A stretch of DNA of 62,000 nt from positions 577,677-639,676 of the forward strand of contig MNCI01002813.1 in NCBI GenBank assembly GCA_015680685.1. Direction: 5' to 3'. The stretch's first letter is position 1, and every line of letters starts with the position of its first letter. This document shows positions 45,190 through 56,034 of the stretch, piece by piece. The translations under genes and the position numbers were made by a program. The stretch comes from Gnetum montanum (taxonomy: Eukaryota > Streptophyta > Gnetopsida > Gnetales > Gnetaceae). The notes below the pieces were generated by a model. That model saw only the letters and a program-made list of their open reading frames with translations, searched no databases and was not told the DNA's origin.

Positions 45190-46300
45190 CTAGTGAGGTA
45201 CATCAAGAACTATGATAGGATTTTTCCCATTTTGTTTCCCTTGGGTATCGTCATCATACAATGCCATGAATTGAGAATAAGTCTTTTCGGAATGTTGCCT
45301 CGTATTATGAAGACGAAAATAATCATCGTTGATTGATACACTTGGTTTTTCTAGTTGTATAGGGCCTTTGTTATTGTCTCTCTTTAACTCGACCACTTCA
45401 TTGAATAGTTTTTGTAGTGAAGTGAGTATTTGGATCATCTGATCTTGGGTTTGGATTGGTGGTTCGACAGAATTTGATGTCCCGTTTGGGTTGATAATGG
45501 ATTGAATCAAGGCTTTTGATTGGTCATAATTCAAACTAGTGTTGGATGGTAAGAATGAAGAGAACATGGGGCCTTGTGAGTAATTACTTAAAGGTTGAGT
45601 TAATTAAAAGGGAGAAACAGCTTGAGGCATAACATTAGACGTTTGAAAAGTTGGTAGGAGTGGGTTTGATTGCATAGGGTTACTAACACTCATCATCCCA
45701 AATTGAGTTTGCATGTTGTTCATAAAGGTTATTTGCTCTAATTCCACAGCTTTTGACATTGCACCTTGTATTTCCGTTATGTTGGGATTAGATTTGATAG
45801 CATAAGCAAAGAATGGATCAATGGTAGTGAGATAGAAGTTGAGGATACCATCTGGTTGTGGTCGCATCTCATTTGGCACATAAGCTAGTTGATAAAGGAA
45901 TCTAAGGTTATAATCCCTAACATTTTCCCCATGTAGCTTTCTTAGGCTGATAAAGTTGCTTAATGCGATAGCAGGGCTTGTAAATTTGTCAAATTGATTC
46001 AAAAACTTGTTTTTGAATTCTTTCCATGTATTAATAGAGACATCATGAAGCATTAAAAACCATTGAGTTGCTTTGGTTCTAAATGTTGTTACGAACACTC
46101 TGCATGCTACATCATTATGTATAATATTGTGGTTTTCAAACATTATATGTGTTGGCAGACATCATTCACAGGGGTTGTAAGATCGAAGAACAGGTTTATG
46201 TTTTGAAGGGATTTTGGTATGTCATGGTAATTATGAAAGTTAAAAGGGTTTCTTACTAAGGGAGCCAGGGGTTGATGGGCTGCCATCTTAGTCTGAGGTT
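45190..46300 (-). pseudogene. TE6 gag
   Basis: Minus strand 46,143-45,604 and 45,567-45,190 share one frame, separated by a TAA at 45,604. The core contains FRTKATQWFLMLHDVSINTW then FKNKFLNQFDKF and a LRKLHGENVRDYNLRFLYQL stretch, the classic order of the retrotrans_gag domain. A Gln/Asn-rich tail and a carboxyl segment with YSQFMALYDD follow. Gag forms the element's particle. Confidence 0.75.
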
Positions 46301-46379
46301 TCTTAGGAATTGAATTTGGAAAAAGTGAAGCTCGTTGTTTTCTTAAAGTAAATTGGCGAGTAGCTGGTTGATTAGGGGT

Positions 46380-47050
46380 AAGAGTAGAAGTTCTTTGTTG
46401 AAATATTCTGTAAGAAAAGTCACTTATAAAATGAAAAATAATAGGAAATATAAAATGCTAATAAACTGTGAAAATTAAAGAAAATGGAAAAAAACATTTA
46501 AATGCTATATTTTTATTTTAAAAAATAAAATTGAAATTACAAAATTTCAAAAAAGTAAATTAAAAGGAAAATAATTTAAATCACCTCAATTAAATTTCAG
46601 AAAAAAAAATTAAAAAGAGGATTGCTAGAATATAAATTTGGAGATTCGAAAATGAAACTAAATTAGAGCAATAAAACTGAAAATAGGGAGGCAAAAATAA
46701 AATAAACAGTAAAATAAATGATAATAATTTTTTTTAGAAAAAGAAAGATAAAGAAAAATAAAGAAAAGGTTGAAAAACTATCCTCGGATGTGTAAATTTT
46801 GAACATGTCGCCAATATCTATGAAAACTCGTTTTAAAAGACTATCGATTAGGGTGCCTCCTATATGGGTACAGAAACCTAGGAATAGTCTCTGCTTGGAA
46901 AGGGCTATGTGAGAAAACAATAATAACAATATTTTAAATAAAATATTAAAAGCTTTAAATTTAATAAGAATATTGAAAAGTTAAATAATTTGTGCAATTT
47001 AAAATAGTACAATAAATAATTTAAAATAAAATGCAAATAATAATATTGAA
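46380..47050 (-). other. TE6 leader, AT-rich
   Basis: AT-rich DNA between the LTR promoter and gag, with A/T runs and one short frame (46,929-46,663) showing a hydrophobic, repeat-like translation. No known domain; probably untranslated leader or LTR remainder. Confidence 0.4.
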
Positions 47051-47881
47051 AATTGTAAAAGTTATCTACCATCGCGGCTGCTTCTGCGCTTGGAGATGGT
47101 AGAGAGAAAAATTTGTTCTATTATTTGAAAGCAAATAAATAAAAAACAAAACGATGTGCATACAACCTGTCTCTACCATGTTTCTGTTTATAGGCAGAAA
47201 CAGGGTGTTGGTCTCTACCGTGTGGGTAGAAAAGAAAAAGAAAAGAAAAGAAAACGTGTTTGTTTCTATCTGATAAAATAGAAAATTGTCATTCAACAAT
47301 TGCTACTGTAGGGGAAGCACACTATCATTTGCAATCTTCCTGCAAACTACTGTTGATGTTCACTGCGCATTTCACGCTCCTACTGTGTTCTGCCGCTTGT
47401 CGGTAGAAGAGAGAAGACGGCCGAAAACGCCTCTGCCATAACAGAAAATGGTTACTACAGACTCTACCTCCTCCATGTGTTTATGTGAATTGATAGGGTA
47501 TTTATAGGATTGGACCAGGCTCGGGTACGAAATTCAAGAATGAAATTAACAGCTGTGAGATGAGAAGAAAGCAGATCTAGCAACATGTGTTCCATGGATA
47601 GTTAGCACGAGTTGGATGTGTTGTGGATAGTTGCATTCTTTTACCAAGTTCAATGTATCTGTGTTGGATAGTTGTACACGAGTTGGATGTGTGTTGGATA
47701 GTTGCATTCTTTGACCAGGTACATTGCATTTTACAATTTATGGGTTATTCAAGCCCATAAAAGTACATTTAATTTAGAGAGCTTGACATATCAATACTCT
47801 AGGACTTGATTTTTGTGATATTAAACTTGTTTAAACAAGGCCCTATGCCGACCCAAGACCTATGTGAGGTTGGCCTCAACA
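47050..47881 (-). repeat. TE6 5' LTR (left end uncertain)
   Basis: On the minus strand the LTR begins TGTTGAGGCCAACCTCACAT, a start common among plant LTRs. It carries TATAAATA at 47499-47506 (minus). Two copies of an ACGAGTTGGATGTG-TGTTGGATAGTTGCATTCTTT-like unit lie at 47,605-47,715. The inner end and the primer-binding site were not identified, so the left boundary is an estimate. Confidence 0.5.
47499..47506 (-). promoter_or_regulatory. TATA box of TE6 LTR
   Basis: Minus strand CCTATAAATACCC, directing transcription leftward into TE6 gag. Confidence 0.55.
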
Positions 47882-47984
47882 CATGTCTTATTGCAATGTT
47901 TCTACATACAAATTTATATAAATTTAAAATTTCGTAGAATGTGATATTTAAAATGAGACTTGAGTATCTGTTTTTGAGCCTTAG
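47882..47984. other. Intronic or flanking DNA before the CAP-G exon
   Basis: Just right of the TE6 LTR, ending in a pyrimidine tract (CTGTTTTTGAGCCTTAG) that gives a good 3' splice site for the exon starting at 47,985. Confidence 0.5.
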
Positions 47985-50233
47985 GTGATGTTACTGGAAT
48001 TTCAGCTGAAAATGACCGAAGCAGAATTCTGGTTGCTCTTGCTGACATACGTGGAGCACGTTATCGCAAAAAGTAGGAACGCTTTGCTACCGGGCAGCAT
48101 GGACGCAGTGGAGAAGCAGATCCTTCCATTGCTTGAACGTTTCAACTTTCTTTCAGAGTGCAAAGATTTAAGAGCTCTTCGAGGAATTCTGGACGTCTTG
48201 AAGACAGAAGGCTTCGTTCTTCCAATAGCGACACGCATAAGTCTTGCGTCGATTTTATTTCGAAGAGCCGTGAGTTGCTCGTCCCGATCAGAGTCGGAGA
48301 GCCATGTCGATTACGCAAAATATTTGCTGGATTTCAGCTACTATGCCGTCAAAGAAGCCATGGCCGATGTATGGCATGATAAAGATCTTCAGGAGGGCCA
48401 AAATATGCTGCTTTTCGTGGAAGAGTCCATTTGCCGTTCTATTTTTGACCAAAACAGACTCTTAGAAGTAAGACGCGTTTCTATTGTCCCTTTTTTAGTC
48501 TCCAACTATTGCCTAGGGAAGCTCTAGGGCGGTTAAGCTACAAGAAACATCCTTGTGAATTCCTATTAAATGAATCGTAATTTGAAAGTAAAGACGAAGA
48601 TCTCTTCATACTGGAAACGCATAAACAGACTTCGTAGAATATTGCTAGGACGAACATCTTCTGTAAATCAAAGGTGCATGTACTGGTTTTCAGGGTACTT
48701 GCGACAGATATATATGACAGGCAAAAGTTCCGTTATTCCGTGCACATCCGCAGGTTATTTTGATAAATATTATTAAAGCTTAACAATAAAATGTCAGTGT
48801 AATCATAAACGGATACAGAACAGCGAAGCTCATTTGCATAGTAACTGGATAAGTTGTCATTCTTTAAATGCTAACTGGTTTTCGCTTTTTGAATATTCAT
48901 ATATGAAAACAAAATAATTTAGAAAACAGAGGCGAGGTTTCCTCGTTTATTGGACACCTGAACAATATCTAACCTGCTATAATGCTGTTAGGGATTGTGT
49001 GTAGAATACCAGATGTTTCATATGATAAATGCAAGATGATTGACGTGCTTTACGGTTCTTTGCAACGTTGTATGCGTTTTTCCTATTTGAATTGTTTTTA
49101 CTTTTTACATCCATATTTATGACCTTTTGTTGTGACGATATATCGTGAAGTACGTCTTAGAAACAGAGACACTGGATATGCAACTTCGAGAAGGAGATTT
49201 GCAGAAAAGCAAACTCGCAAACTATCTGCAGAAGGGAATGCAGTCCTCGCATCCAGACACGCGGTTATTTGCAATTGACTTAGCATGCACATGCGCCTTT
49301 AATTCTTCTATTATCTACAAGCAATTGTTTCCAATGCTGGAGGCGGCGGTTTACCACGAAGACTTTCGGACCGGAGAACATGTTCTGAGTTACTTGATGG
49401 ACTTGATATTTATCCATCATAGAGACATTAGTCTGCAATCAGTTTATCATCTGTTTTATTCCTTCTTGTATTCTCCAACATCATCCTTACAGCTCATGGC
49501 TGTAATTGGCTGCGGTATGTTATTGTCGCAATCAGTTGAGCACGTTTGGAATCATTATCATTATCCATGCGGCTAATATTCCATCAGCCATGCAGTTTGA
49601 TTGATTTGGAGTTAAAAGTTTATGTTTGTATTCATGTTCGCTTGTCACAGGTCGCCTCCTTCTGCAGGAATGTTACCCGGATGAAACAGAATGTTTACTC
49701 TCACTGATGCTTCACCGACGTGTATACAAACTTCCCTCTTATTGTTCGTTGTAAGTATTCTAACTTTCAATTCCGTAATGCTTTAGACTTTCTACATGTG
49801 CAGAGAGGGTTGGTTCTAATTATTACCCAAGCATATCTTAATTTCTGAAACCATATATTAAGTTTCTGTATTATGTAGAATCTAAGGGTCTCCGGACTTA
49901 ATAAAAAGCACTTCAGTTTCAGAATTTAAATTCGGCTTAACTCCAAAAAATTGCACAATTATTACATGTTTGCATGAATTCAGGAACGGAAAATTGCAAC
50001 AGATAGATGAAACACTCCAAATATTTTTCAGCGAGTATTCTGGGGATAAAAAATTGCACCAAGATGAAATCGCCAATACATTGGTATACATGTGTTTGCA
50101 AAGCCTGGAGGAAGGCATCATTTCTGTAAACACTGCAAAGAAACAATTAGAAGATAATACGCTAAAGCCAAAGGAAGCAAGCGAATTGCATATGGCCTTG
50201 CTGTTCAGACTAAGTCTTTGTGCAGATGCTTAG
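47985..50233 (+). CDS. Condensin I subunit CAP-G homologue (NCAPG/Cnd3), partial, four exons
   Basis: Exons 47,985-48,467, 49,151-49,514, 49,651-49,750 and 49,984-50,230 join in phase (0, 1, 2) with donors GTAAGA, GTATGT and GTAAGT and AG acceptors, giving 398 codons. The product is a HEAT-type helical protein. Exon 1 (TEAEFWLLLLTYVEHVIAK, ILPLLERFNFLSE) fits the mid part of CAP-G. Exon 2 (RLFAIDLACTCAF, VLSYLMDLIFIHH) and the GCGRLLLQECYPDE / ETLQIFFSEYSG segments of exons 3-4 fit the conserved Cnd3 domain. CAP-G is a kleisin-bound subunit that helps condense mitotic chromosomes. Exons for the first 300 or so residues are absent; TE6 lies directly upstream. Exon 4 ends at a TAG that may be premature. 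The identification rests on domain pattern by eye. Confidence 0.65.
48468..49150 (+). other. CAP-G intron 1
   Basis: 683 bp, GTAAGA to AG, phase 0. The other two introns are 136 bp (49,515-49,650) and 233 bp (49,751-49,983). No additional exon or repeat is seen in them. Confidence 0.6.
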
Positions 50234-50344
50234 GATGCTGTCATAGACAGTCTTATTCTCAACATCAGCGACGGCCTAACCATGTCTATTGTGGAAAAAG
50301 ACAAATGTGTGCAGTGGCTTCATTCAATAGAGCCGTTTTATTGA
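50234..50344 (+). pseudogene. CAP-G exon 4 continuation after TAG
   Basis: In the exon 4 frame, the 36 codons after the TAG (50231-50233) read AVIDSLILNISDGLTMSIVE then CVQWLHSIEPFY before a TGA at 50342. They look like the next HEAT-like helices of the same domain. The TAG stands one C-to-T change from CAG. Either the copy carries a nonsense mutation or the true end of this gene form is here. Confidence 0.45.
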
Positions 50345-50866
50345 CAGACAAATACGGAGTCACTGGAATTTTACAGCATCATAAAAATCGTTTACATTTT
50401 CAATATTGTGAATGTTTGATATGTTATCCATTAAAAGGTTTGTTGTAGTAGACTGAACCTTGATACTCTCAAACTATTTTGTTGTGCAGTTGCTTTAACT
50501 ACATGCACTTTCAGGTAGAGATAGCTATTGGGACGTAGAAACGTACATTCAAGAGGATAGACAATATACCTGTGTAGAAACAGAAAACATACATCTATAG
50601 TTGTTCACAGAAAACATTCATTAAAAAATAACAAACGGCTAAGTAGGGGAAAAAAGGTACTTTGATTATTTTCAAATGTCTAAATCTGCAATAGGCGACA
50701 GTTTAAAATAGTTGAATTTGTTTCAAATGAAAGTAACAATTATGTTGAAAGAAAATGGAAAAAGTTATACATTTTGCGGTAGAATTTACTACTTTGAAGG
50801 AAAAGGCCATCTCACATAGTCATAGTCAATACGAAATGTTTTAAGAACCTCTGTGTCTATAATACA
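50345..50866. other. No gene recognised
   Basis: AT-rich DNA between the CAP-G exons and the inverted-repeat cluster. No reading frame, splice pair or repeat of note. Confidence 0.5.
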
Positions 50867-50872
50867 CAGATC

Positions 50873-50978
50873 TCATACTTCAAGATATAATCGCCTTGCT
50901 CTCGCAATCGCTGCTGGAGATTGGCTAGAATTGGAGTGATTTCTTGCAGATCTCCTCACTGGAGTTGTTTTAAGTTCC
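50873..50978 (-). other. Candidate minus-strand terminal exon, basic tail
   Basis: Minus strand: acceptor TGTTCAGCGATCCAG, then 34 codons with LKTTPVRRSARNHSNSSQSP and AAIARARRLYLEV, ending TGA at 50873-50875. The TPVRRSAR motif and basic, Ser-rich tail resemble carboxyl ends of chromosome-associated proteins, but no family is assigned. It lies next to the left end of the inverted-repeat cluster, so it may be part of an inverted gene fragment. Short length makes chance possible. Confidence 0.25.
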
Positions 50979-50997
50979 CTGGATCGCTGAACATAGC

Positions 50998-52541
50998 CGG
51001 GAAGAGAAATGAATAAACCTACTCTTATAAAAAAAACCATTGATAGGAACCATAAGAAAAAACTACTGTCTGGTGAAATCTATCAGTTATACCAAAACCA
51101 GAACGGACAACAAAATAAATGAATCCAGTTCCACAGAATTGATCAGATATTTCAACTAAACCTACTCGAATTAAAAAATGGTTGTCGTAAAACAAACGAA
51201 TGTATATTCTTGCTGTAATCCATCAGAAACCTTTAAAAACGACTTTTGACAGCAAATACACTAAAACTAAACCCAAATAAAGAAGTGAATGAACTGCCCA
51301 GAAAAGAAAATTTTTTAAAAATGCATTGAATTAATCTCACAAGATTTTGGAATTCATCACACATGAACGAAATATTTGAAATTCATTTGATAATTGAACA
51401 GAACATACTAAAATGTGACATCAATTATACTTGGCGTTTTGTCTGTTTCTCTACGGGTTTGGGGAAACATAATCAGAGCAGAGATGGATAAACACTGCCA
51501 CTATCGCATGGTTCAAGACGTCACGCCCTCTGAAATGATACAAATGCCTATTGGGAGCTATACTGATTATGAGCAAGTAGTTGTTCAGACAAGTATAATT
51601 GATGTCCCATTTTAGTAAGTTCTGTTCAATTATCAAATGAATTTGAAATATGAATTCCAAAATCTTGTGAGATCAATTAGATGCATTTTTTAAAAAAATT
51701 CTTTTGGTGTTTGCTGTCAAAAGTAAAAATTGAAGCACGTTTTTGACGGATTACAGCAAGAATATACATTCCTCTGTTTTACGACAACCATTTTTCAATT
51801 CAATTGGAGTCGGTTTAGTTGAAATATCTAATCAATTCTGTGGAACTGGATTTATTTATTTTGTTGTCCGTTGTGGTTTTGGTATAATTGATACCACTTT
51901 TCTCTTATGTTTCCTATCACTTTTCTCTTATGTTTCCTATCAATGATTTTTTTTTTATAAAAGTAGGTTTATTTATTTCTCTGGATCAAACCCACTTTTA
52001 TAAAAAAAACCATTGATAGCAAACGTAAGAGAAAAACCATTGATAGCAAAATAAATGAATGCAGTTCCACAGAATTGATCACATATTTTATAGTTCCACA
52101 GAATTGATCAGATATTTCAACTAAATCTACTCGAATTGAAAAATGGTTGTTGTAGAACAAATGAATGTATATTCTTGCTGTAAGGCAATCCAAGGTAGTT
52201 CCACCTACAACAATAAGCTTAAAAAACATGTTTCAGTTTTTACTTTTCACAGCAAACACCAAAACTAAAGCAAATAAACAAGTGAATGAACTACCAGAAG
52301 CAAATTTTTAAGAAATGCATCGCACATGAACAAAATATTTGAAATTTATTTGGTAATTGAACAGAACATACTAGAATGGGACATCAATTATACTTGTCTA
52401 CGAACAAGTACTTGCTTATAATCAGTATAGCATTTCAGAGGGTGTGATGTCTTGAACCATGCGATTGGTCTGTGTGGCAGTGTTTATCCGTCTCCTCTGC
52501 TTATGTTTCCCCAAACCCTTGCAGATAAACAGACAAAATGC
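50998..52541. repeat. Nested inverted-repeat cluster (L-S-L'-L-S')
   Basis: Five blocks: L 50,998-51,432; S 51,433-51,590; L' 51,591-51,984 (reverse complement of L); a second L 51,985-52,395; S' 52,396-52,541 (reverse complement of S). The right part, S-L' against L-S', forms a palindrome of about 1.1 kb centred near 51,984. Shared landmarks are CATTGATAG, TTCCACAGAATTGATCA, GAATGTATATTCTTGCTGTAA and GGACATCAATTATACTTG. S holds a conserved GGGTTTGGGGAAACATAA and the start of the candidate exon at 52,533 in reverse. Copies differ by point changes and small indels. Confidence 0.85.
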
Positions 52542-52696
52542 TGAGAAGAACACAGACTAAAACAGCTACTAGGAAAAGATCTAACCAAATGTCATCAGAT
52601 GTAACAGAGGCTCCCTCTGTTCATCCATTTTCCAGACCCTCAGATTCAGCCATTGTGATAGAGGCTCTTGTAGAACATACAATGAAAGTTACATGG
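52533..52696 (+). CDS. Candidate penultimate exon, basic then acidic, gene unknown
   Basis: An open segment begins near ATG 52538 (MLRRTQTKTATRKRSNQMSS, then SRPSDSAIVIEALVEHTMK) and ends TGG|GTATGG at 52,696, phase 0. It joins in phase to the exon at 52,951. Orientation and position agree with a carboxyl-terminal exon of the CAP-G gene, whose relatives end in basic low-complexity tails, but similarity is not specific. Its upstream border is uncertain: an in-frame TAA lies 12 bp before the ATG, and an AG at 52,531-52,532 is the nearest acceptor. A short first exon of a separate gene is the alternative. Confidence 0.35.
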
Positions 52697-52950
52697 GTAT
52701 GGCTTTTATCTTTTTACCTAATAAATACTTTATAAAGAGATTGATAAAACATTATTGTGAGGTTACATATTCAAGAAAACATTAAATACTCTGTAAAATG
52801 TTTCATTTGAAAGCATCTATTTGACTGTTTCAAATCATGTTAATTTTGATTTTGAATGCTCTTACTAACAAGATGATGATGATAACATTGACAAAAATTA
52901 ACATCTATTTCAAATCTTGTTAATTTAGAATGTTCTTTGTATTTTTCTAG

Positions 52951-53004
52951 GTGGCATTTACAGTAAATGTGCATGCACAAGATGATGCTATTTCAAATGA
53001 ATAA
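52951..53004 (+). CDS. Candidate terminal exon with poly(A) signal
   Basis: Acceptor TGTATTTTTCTAG, then 17 codons VAFTVNVHAQDDAISNE and TAA at 53002-53004, phase 0 as required by the exon ending at 52,696. AATAAA overlaps the stop (53003-53008). Short and without a domain, but the phase, stop and signal agree. Confidence 0.35.
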   Translation: MAFTVNVHAQDDAISNE

Positions 53005-53039
53005 TAAAATCTACAAAATTTGTGGTTGGTTGGTTGCAC

Positions 53040-54109
53040 AAACACAAAGCATGCACACTTCCACATGAAGGGTGATCGTAATTATCATCGGTAGGCATTA
53101 CGTAGGACATGCGTAGTGGTCACGTGGTGGACAAAGTGGGGGTGGTGGGGGTGGTTACACTGTAACCATTGGTGGTGGGCAGTTACGTGCCAAACGTAAC
53201 TAAAGCGATGGAAGTGGTGGCAACCAATGACTATAAAAGGGGCTTTGTGGTAGCAACTAGGAGGAATTGATTCGGTAGGGGCTTAGAAATTAGCATAGGG
53301 TACATTGGGCTTCCTCTTCTCCCATTTGCTAGTGACTCATCATAGGTAGAGGTAGAAGCAATAGCATCGACAAGCGATCATGGTTATAGGCACATTAGGC
53401 AGCCTTCTCTCTTCCAACTATAGGCATACGGTAGTGAATGTAGAGGGTCGCAATGGACACCATTGATGCATGACAGCCTGATGCGGCCGATGATGATAGC
53501 ATGCATGTGTATTAGACATCATTAGAGTTGCAAACGGTGGCAGATACAAGATGTGCAGGACGTGGCAATGGTGGGTGGTGCAATCAACGTGCATATAGAA
53601 AAATAGCACTGGTTGCTTCAAGCTGCATGCTGCACGTGACAACAACCACATGTTGAGAATCCAAGGAGCTAGCCAAGGAAACCAACAGGCGGTAATTTCC
53701 TTCTTCCTCTTTTGGTACCACAGTGAGAAACCTTCCCTCTTTCCTTGGGCAGGTGCACATGCGGTAGGCAATTTTGGGGCATTAGTAGAGTGGATAGTAG
53801 TGATAGTCTCTCCTAGAGCAAACAATAGTGACATCCCTTTCTCTTCCCTTCCCTAGTAGACAATGATAGGCAACGATAGTCAGCAATTGTAATAGGTGGT
53901 CTCTCTTGATGATGGTAGTGTGGTGTTAGAGGACAAGGGATTAGTAGTTAGGCTCCCTCTCTCTGCAAATTCAAACTGGTGACTGCAGCAGGGTTCTCTT
54001 TTTCTTCAGCAATGGTGAAGCTACAACAAGTAGCCTCCTCAAGTTTTTTGCCACCAACAACAAGTTTTGTAGTAGGCAACGATGAGGCACGTGGTAGCAA
54101 AACACCAGA

Positions 54110-54110
<1 letters not shown>
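53040..54110 (+). other. Repeat-like region with TATA motif, no gene
   Basis: GT-rich, low-coding DNA. TATAAAAG at 53232-53239 is followed by AGG-rich text and many GGTAG/GATAG words. It resembles the U3-R part of an LTR, but no partner copy is in the window. Confidence 0.3.

Positions 54111-54113
<3 letters not shown>

Positions 54114-54160
<47 letters not shown>
54114..54160. repeat. CT microsatellite
   Basis: About 23 uninterrupted TC units directly before the assembly gap, probably the reason for it. Confidence 0.9.
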
Positions 54161-54162
<2 letters not shown>

Positions 54163-54165
54163 TCT

Positions 54166-54345
54166 NNNNNNNNNNNNNNNNNNNNNNNNNNNNNNNNNNN
54201 NNNNNNNNNNNNNNNNNNNNNNNNNNNNNNNNNNNNNNNNNNNNNNNNNNNNNNNNNNNNNNNNNNNNNNNNNNNNNNNNNNNNNNNNNNNNNNNNNNNN
54301 NNNNNNNNNNNNNNNNNNNNNNNNNNNNNNNNNNNNNNNNNNNNN
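54166..54345. other. Assembly gap of 180 N
   Basis: Run of N. Open frames spanning it are artefacts. Confidence 0.99.
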
Positions 54346-54399
54346 CTATGGCAACGTCTACGACAACAAGACAACATGTACAATGGTAGCAGCAAGGGA

Positions 54400-55840
54400 C
54401 CTGGGAAATTTTTTTTTTTGGCAACTAGTTTTTCAAATTTTCGATTTTCCAGTTTATTTACCTTTTTCTTGGAATGTTACATGACCCTCTTCAGTTGAGA
54501 CTATTTATAGGTTTCCATACCCATATGAGAGGCACTGTAAGCAATAGTTTCCTCAAATGGGTTTTTTCTCTCCCGGTGTTGGTGCATCCAAAATTTATGC
54601 ATCAATAAAGACCAAAGACATAAAATGGAGGACCATTATCTCAATCAAGTTTATTAGATAATTAGCACAATTTCATCCTTGACGATTGCTACAACCAATG
54701 TACTTCAGATAAATCCTCATGACTATTTCATCTTCTCTCTTAATTTTAGTCACAAATTCTATTAAAGGCTTTAAAAATATGTTTCATGTGCATAAATAAG
54801 CAGTTACCATGGTCCAACAAAATTTAATCATCCAAAGTTTGCAAAGAAATTTGCCAAAATTAAAATTTGAAAGAGCTTCAACAAATAATACAATGCAGAA
54901 AAAGTTTGTAGGATGAGTGGAACAAAAAACACATGGATGCTTATCATAAAGGTATGACATATATAGCCATACAATGTTAACCAAAGCTCTAAAATTTTGT
55001 TGAGAAAAATTCACTACACTTCATTTGACCCATGAAACTTCTTCCAAGGTGTTAACCCAAATCAACTTTTGCAAGTTAATATAAAAAAATTAAAATAGGA
55101 CTTTGTTCAATTGATTCTGATACATAACCTTCATAAAGTAGTAAAACAACAAGTCATGGAATTTAATAGTCAAGCATACTCTGTTGCCAATGAAGATCTC
55201 CATCTATCCTTTGGGAAAGTTTCATGTTTTGAAAAAGATTGTATTTTTCTTAAAGTACTACAAAATTGCATCACCAAAAGGAGAGGGATCCCTCTTGTTT
55301 TCAAGTTAGATTTCACTTCCTCTATGAAATAAACCCTAAACCCTATTGACATGGCTTGCCAAAAGATTCCTAAAATTAAAGATGATCTTGTAGTTATTTT
55401 CTAAAGTAATCCAAGACATCTTAGAAACTTTCTCACCAAAAGTTACTATTTTACATGAAGATTCTGCAATTCAGCAATTTAATGGATATTTTTCCTTTGG
55501 TTTTCTGGTCGCTAATATAACCCATCCCTTATCCTTTAAACATATGGGGTTAATTATTTTATAAGTTTATTATTATTTGAAAAAAAATGTTATGTTCCTT
55601 CATTTTGGAAACAATAAAAACAACATGTCATTGTGAATTTTCCACATCTCACGTTCGTGCAACTAGAAGGTGATCAACAAAAATGTTGAAGCTAGTATAA
55701 CTTGGATAAGTGCAGATGAGGTTTGCAATTCCTTGAAAGCACTTCACTTCACCAAGTTTATTCTTCATATTGTAATTCATTTTTTTATTATTTACTATTG
55801 CCTTTAGGCTAAACTAGGATATCACTAAGAAACACATAAT
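54400..55840. other. No gene recognised
   Basis: AT-rich DNA with short open frames lacking domains or splice structure. No repeats of note. Confidence 0.45.
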
Positions 55841-55849
55841 ACATTTTTA

Positions 55850-56034
55850 ACATTTTAACTTTTAAATTTTTACCTTTAACTTTTAAATTTTAACTCTTTA
55901 ACTTTTTACCTTTTAACATTTTTACTTTTTTACTTTTTACTTTTAAACTTTGAACTTTGAACTATTTTCTTAACTTTTTACCTTTAACTTTTAAATTTTA
56001 ATTGTTTACCTTTAACTTTTTAAATTATAACTTT
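55850..56034 (+). repeat. TTTTAACTTTTTACC low-complexity tract
   Basis: Irregular alternation of ACTTTTAAATTTTAAC, TTTTTACCTTT and TTTGAACTT words leading without a break into the CCCTAAA region. It may be a strongly degraded form of the same array. Confidence 0.6.

Larger units (their letters stand above)
43926..47881 (-). mobile_element. TE6: Ty3/gypsy gag-protease element, inverted, 3' truncated
   Basis: Right to left: LTR beginning TGTTGAGGCC at 47,881, leader, gag (46,300-45,190), linker and protease (44,868-44,309). It is cut at the TE5 3' LTR end (43,925), so reverse transcriptase, RNase H, integrase and 3' LTR are missing. It is a different family from TE2-TE5, with a retrotrans_gag domain and a classic DSGA protease. 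Confidence 0.75.

Noticed and set aside
47985-48238. Alternative frame of the first CAP-G exon (a GDVTGISAEND-type reading)
   Set aside because: It hits a stop at 48,074 and does not join in phase with exon 2, whereas the chosen frame stays open and splices in phase.
48570-48776. 68-codon frame in CAP-G intron 1
   Set aside because: No splice sites or domain; it lies within an intron with good borders.
51415-51615. Protein of 66 residues in block S
   Set aside because: Part of the inverted repeat; the other copy (52,396-52,541, reversed) does not keep the frame.
53948-54498. Open frames of 118-158 codons across the N run
   Set aside because: They consist mostly of unknown residues plus the translated CT microsatellite; artefacts of the gap.
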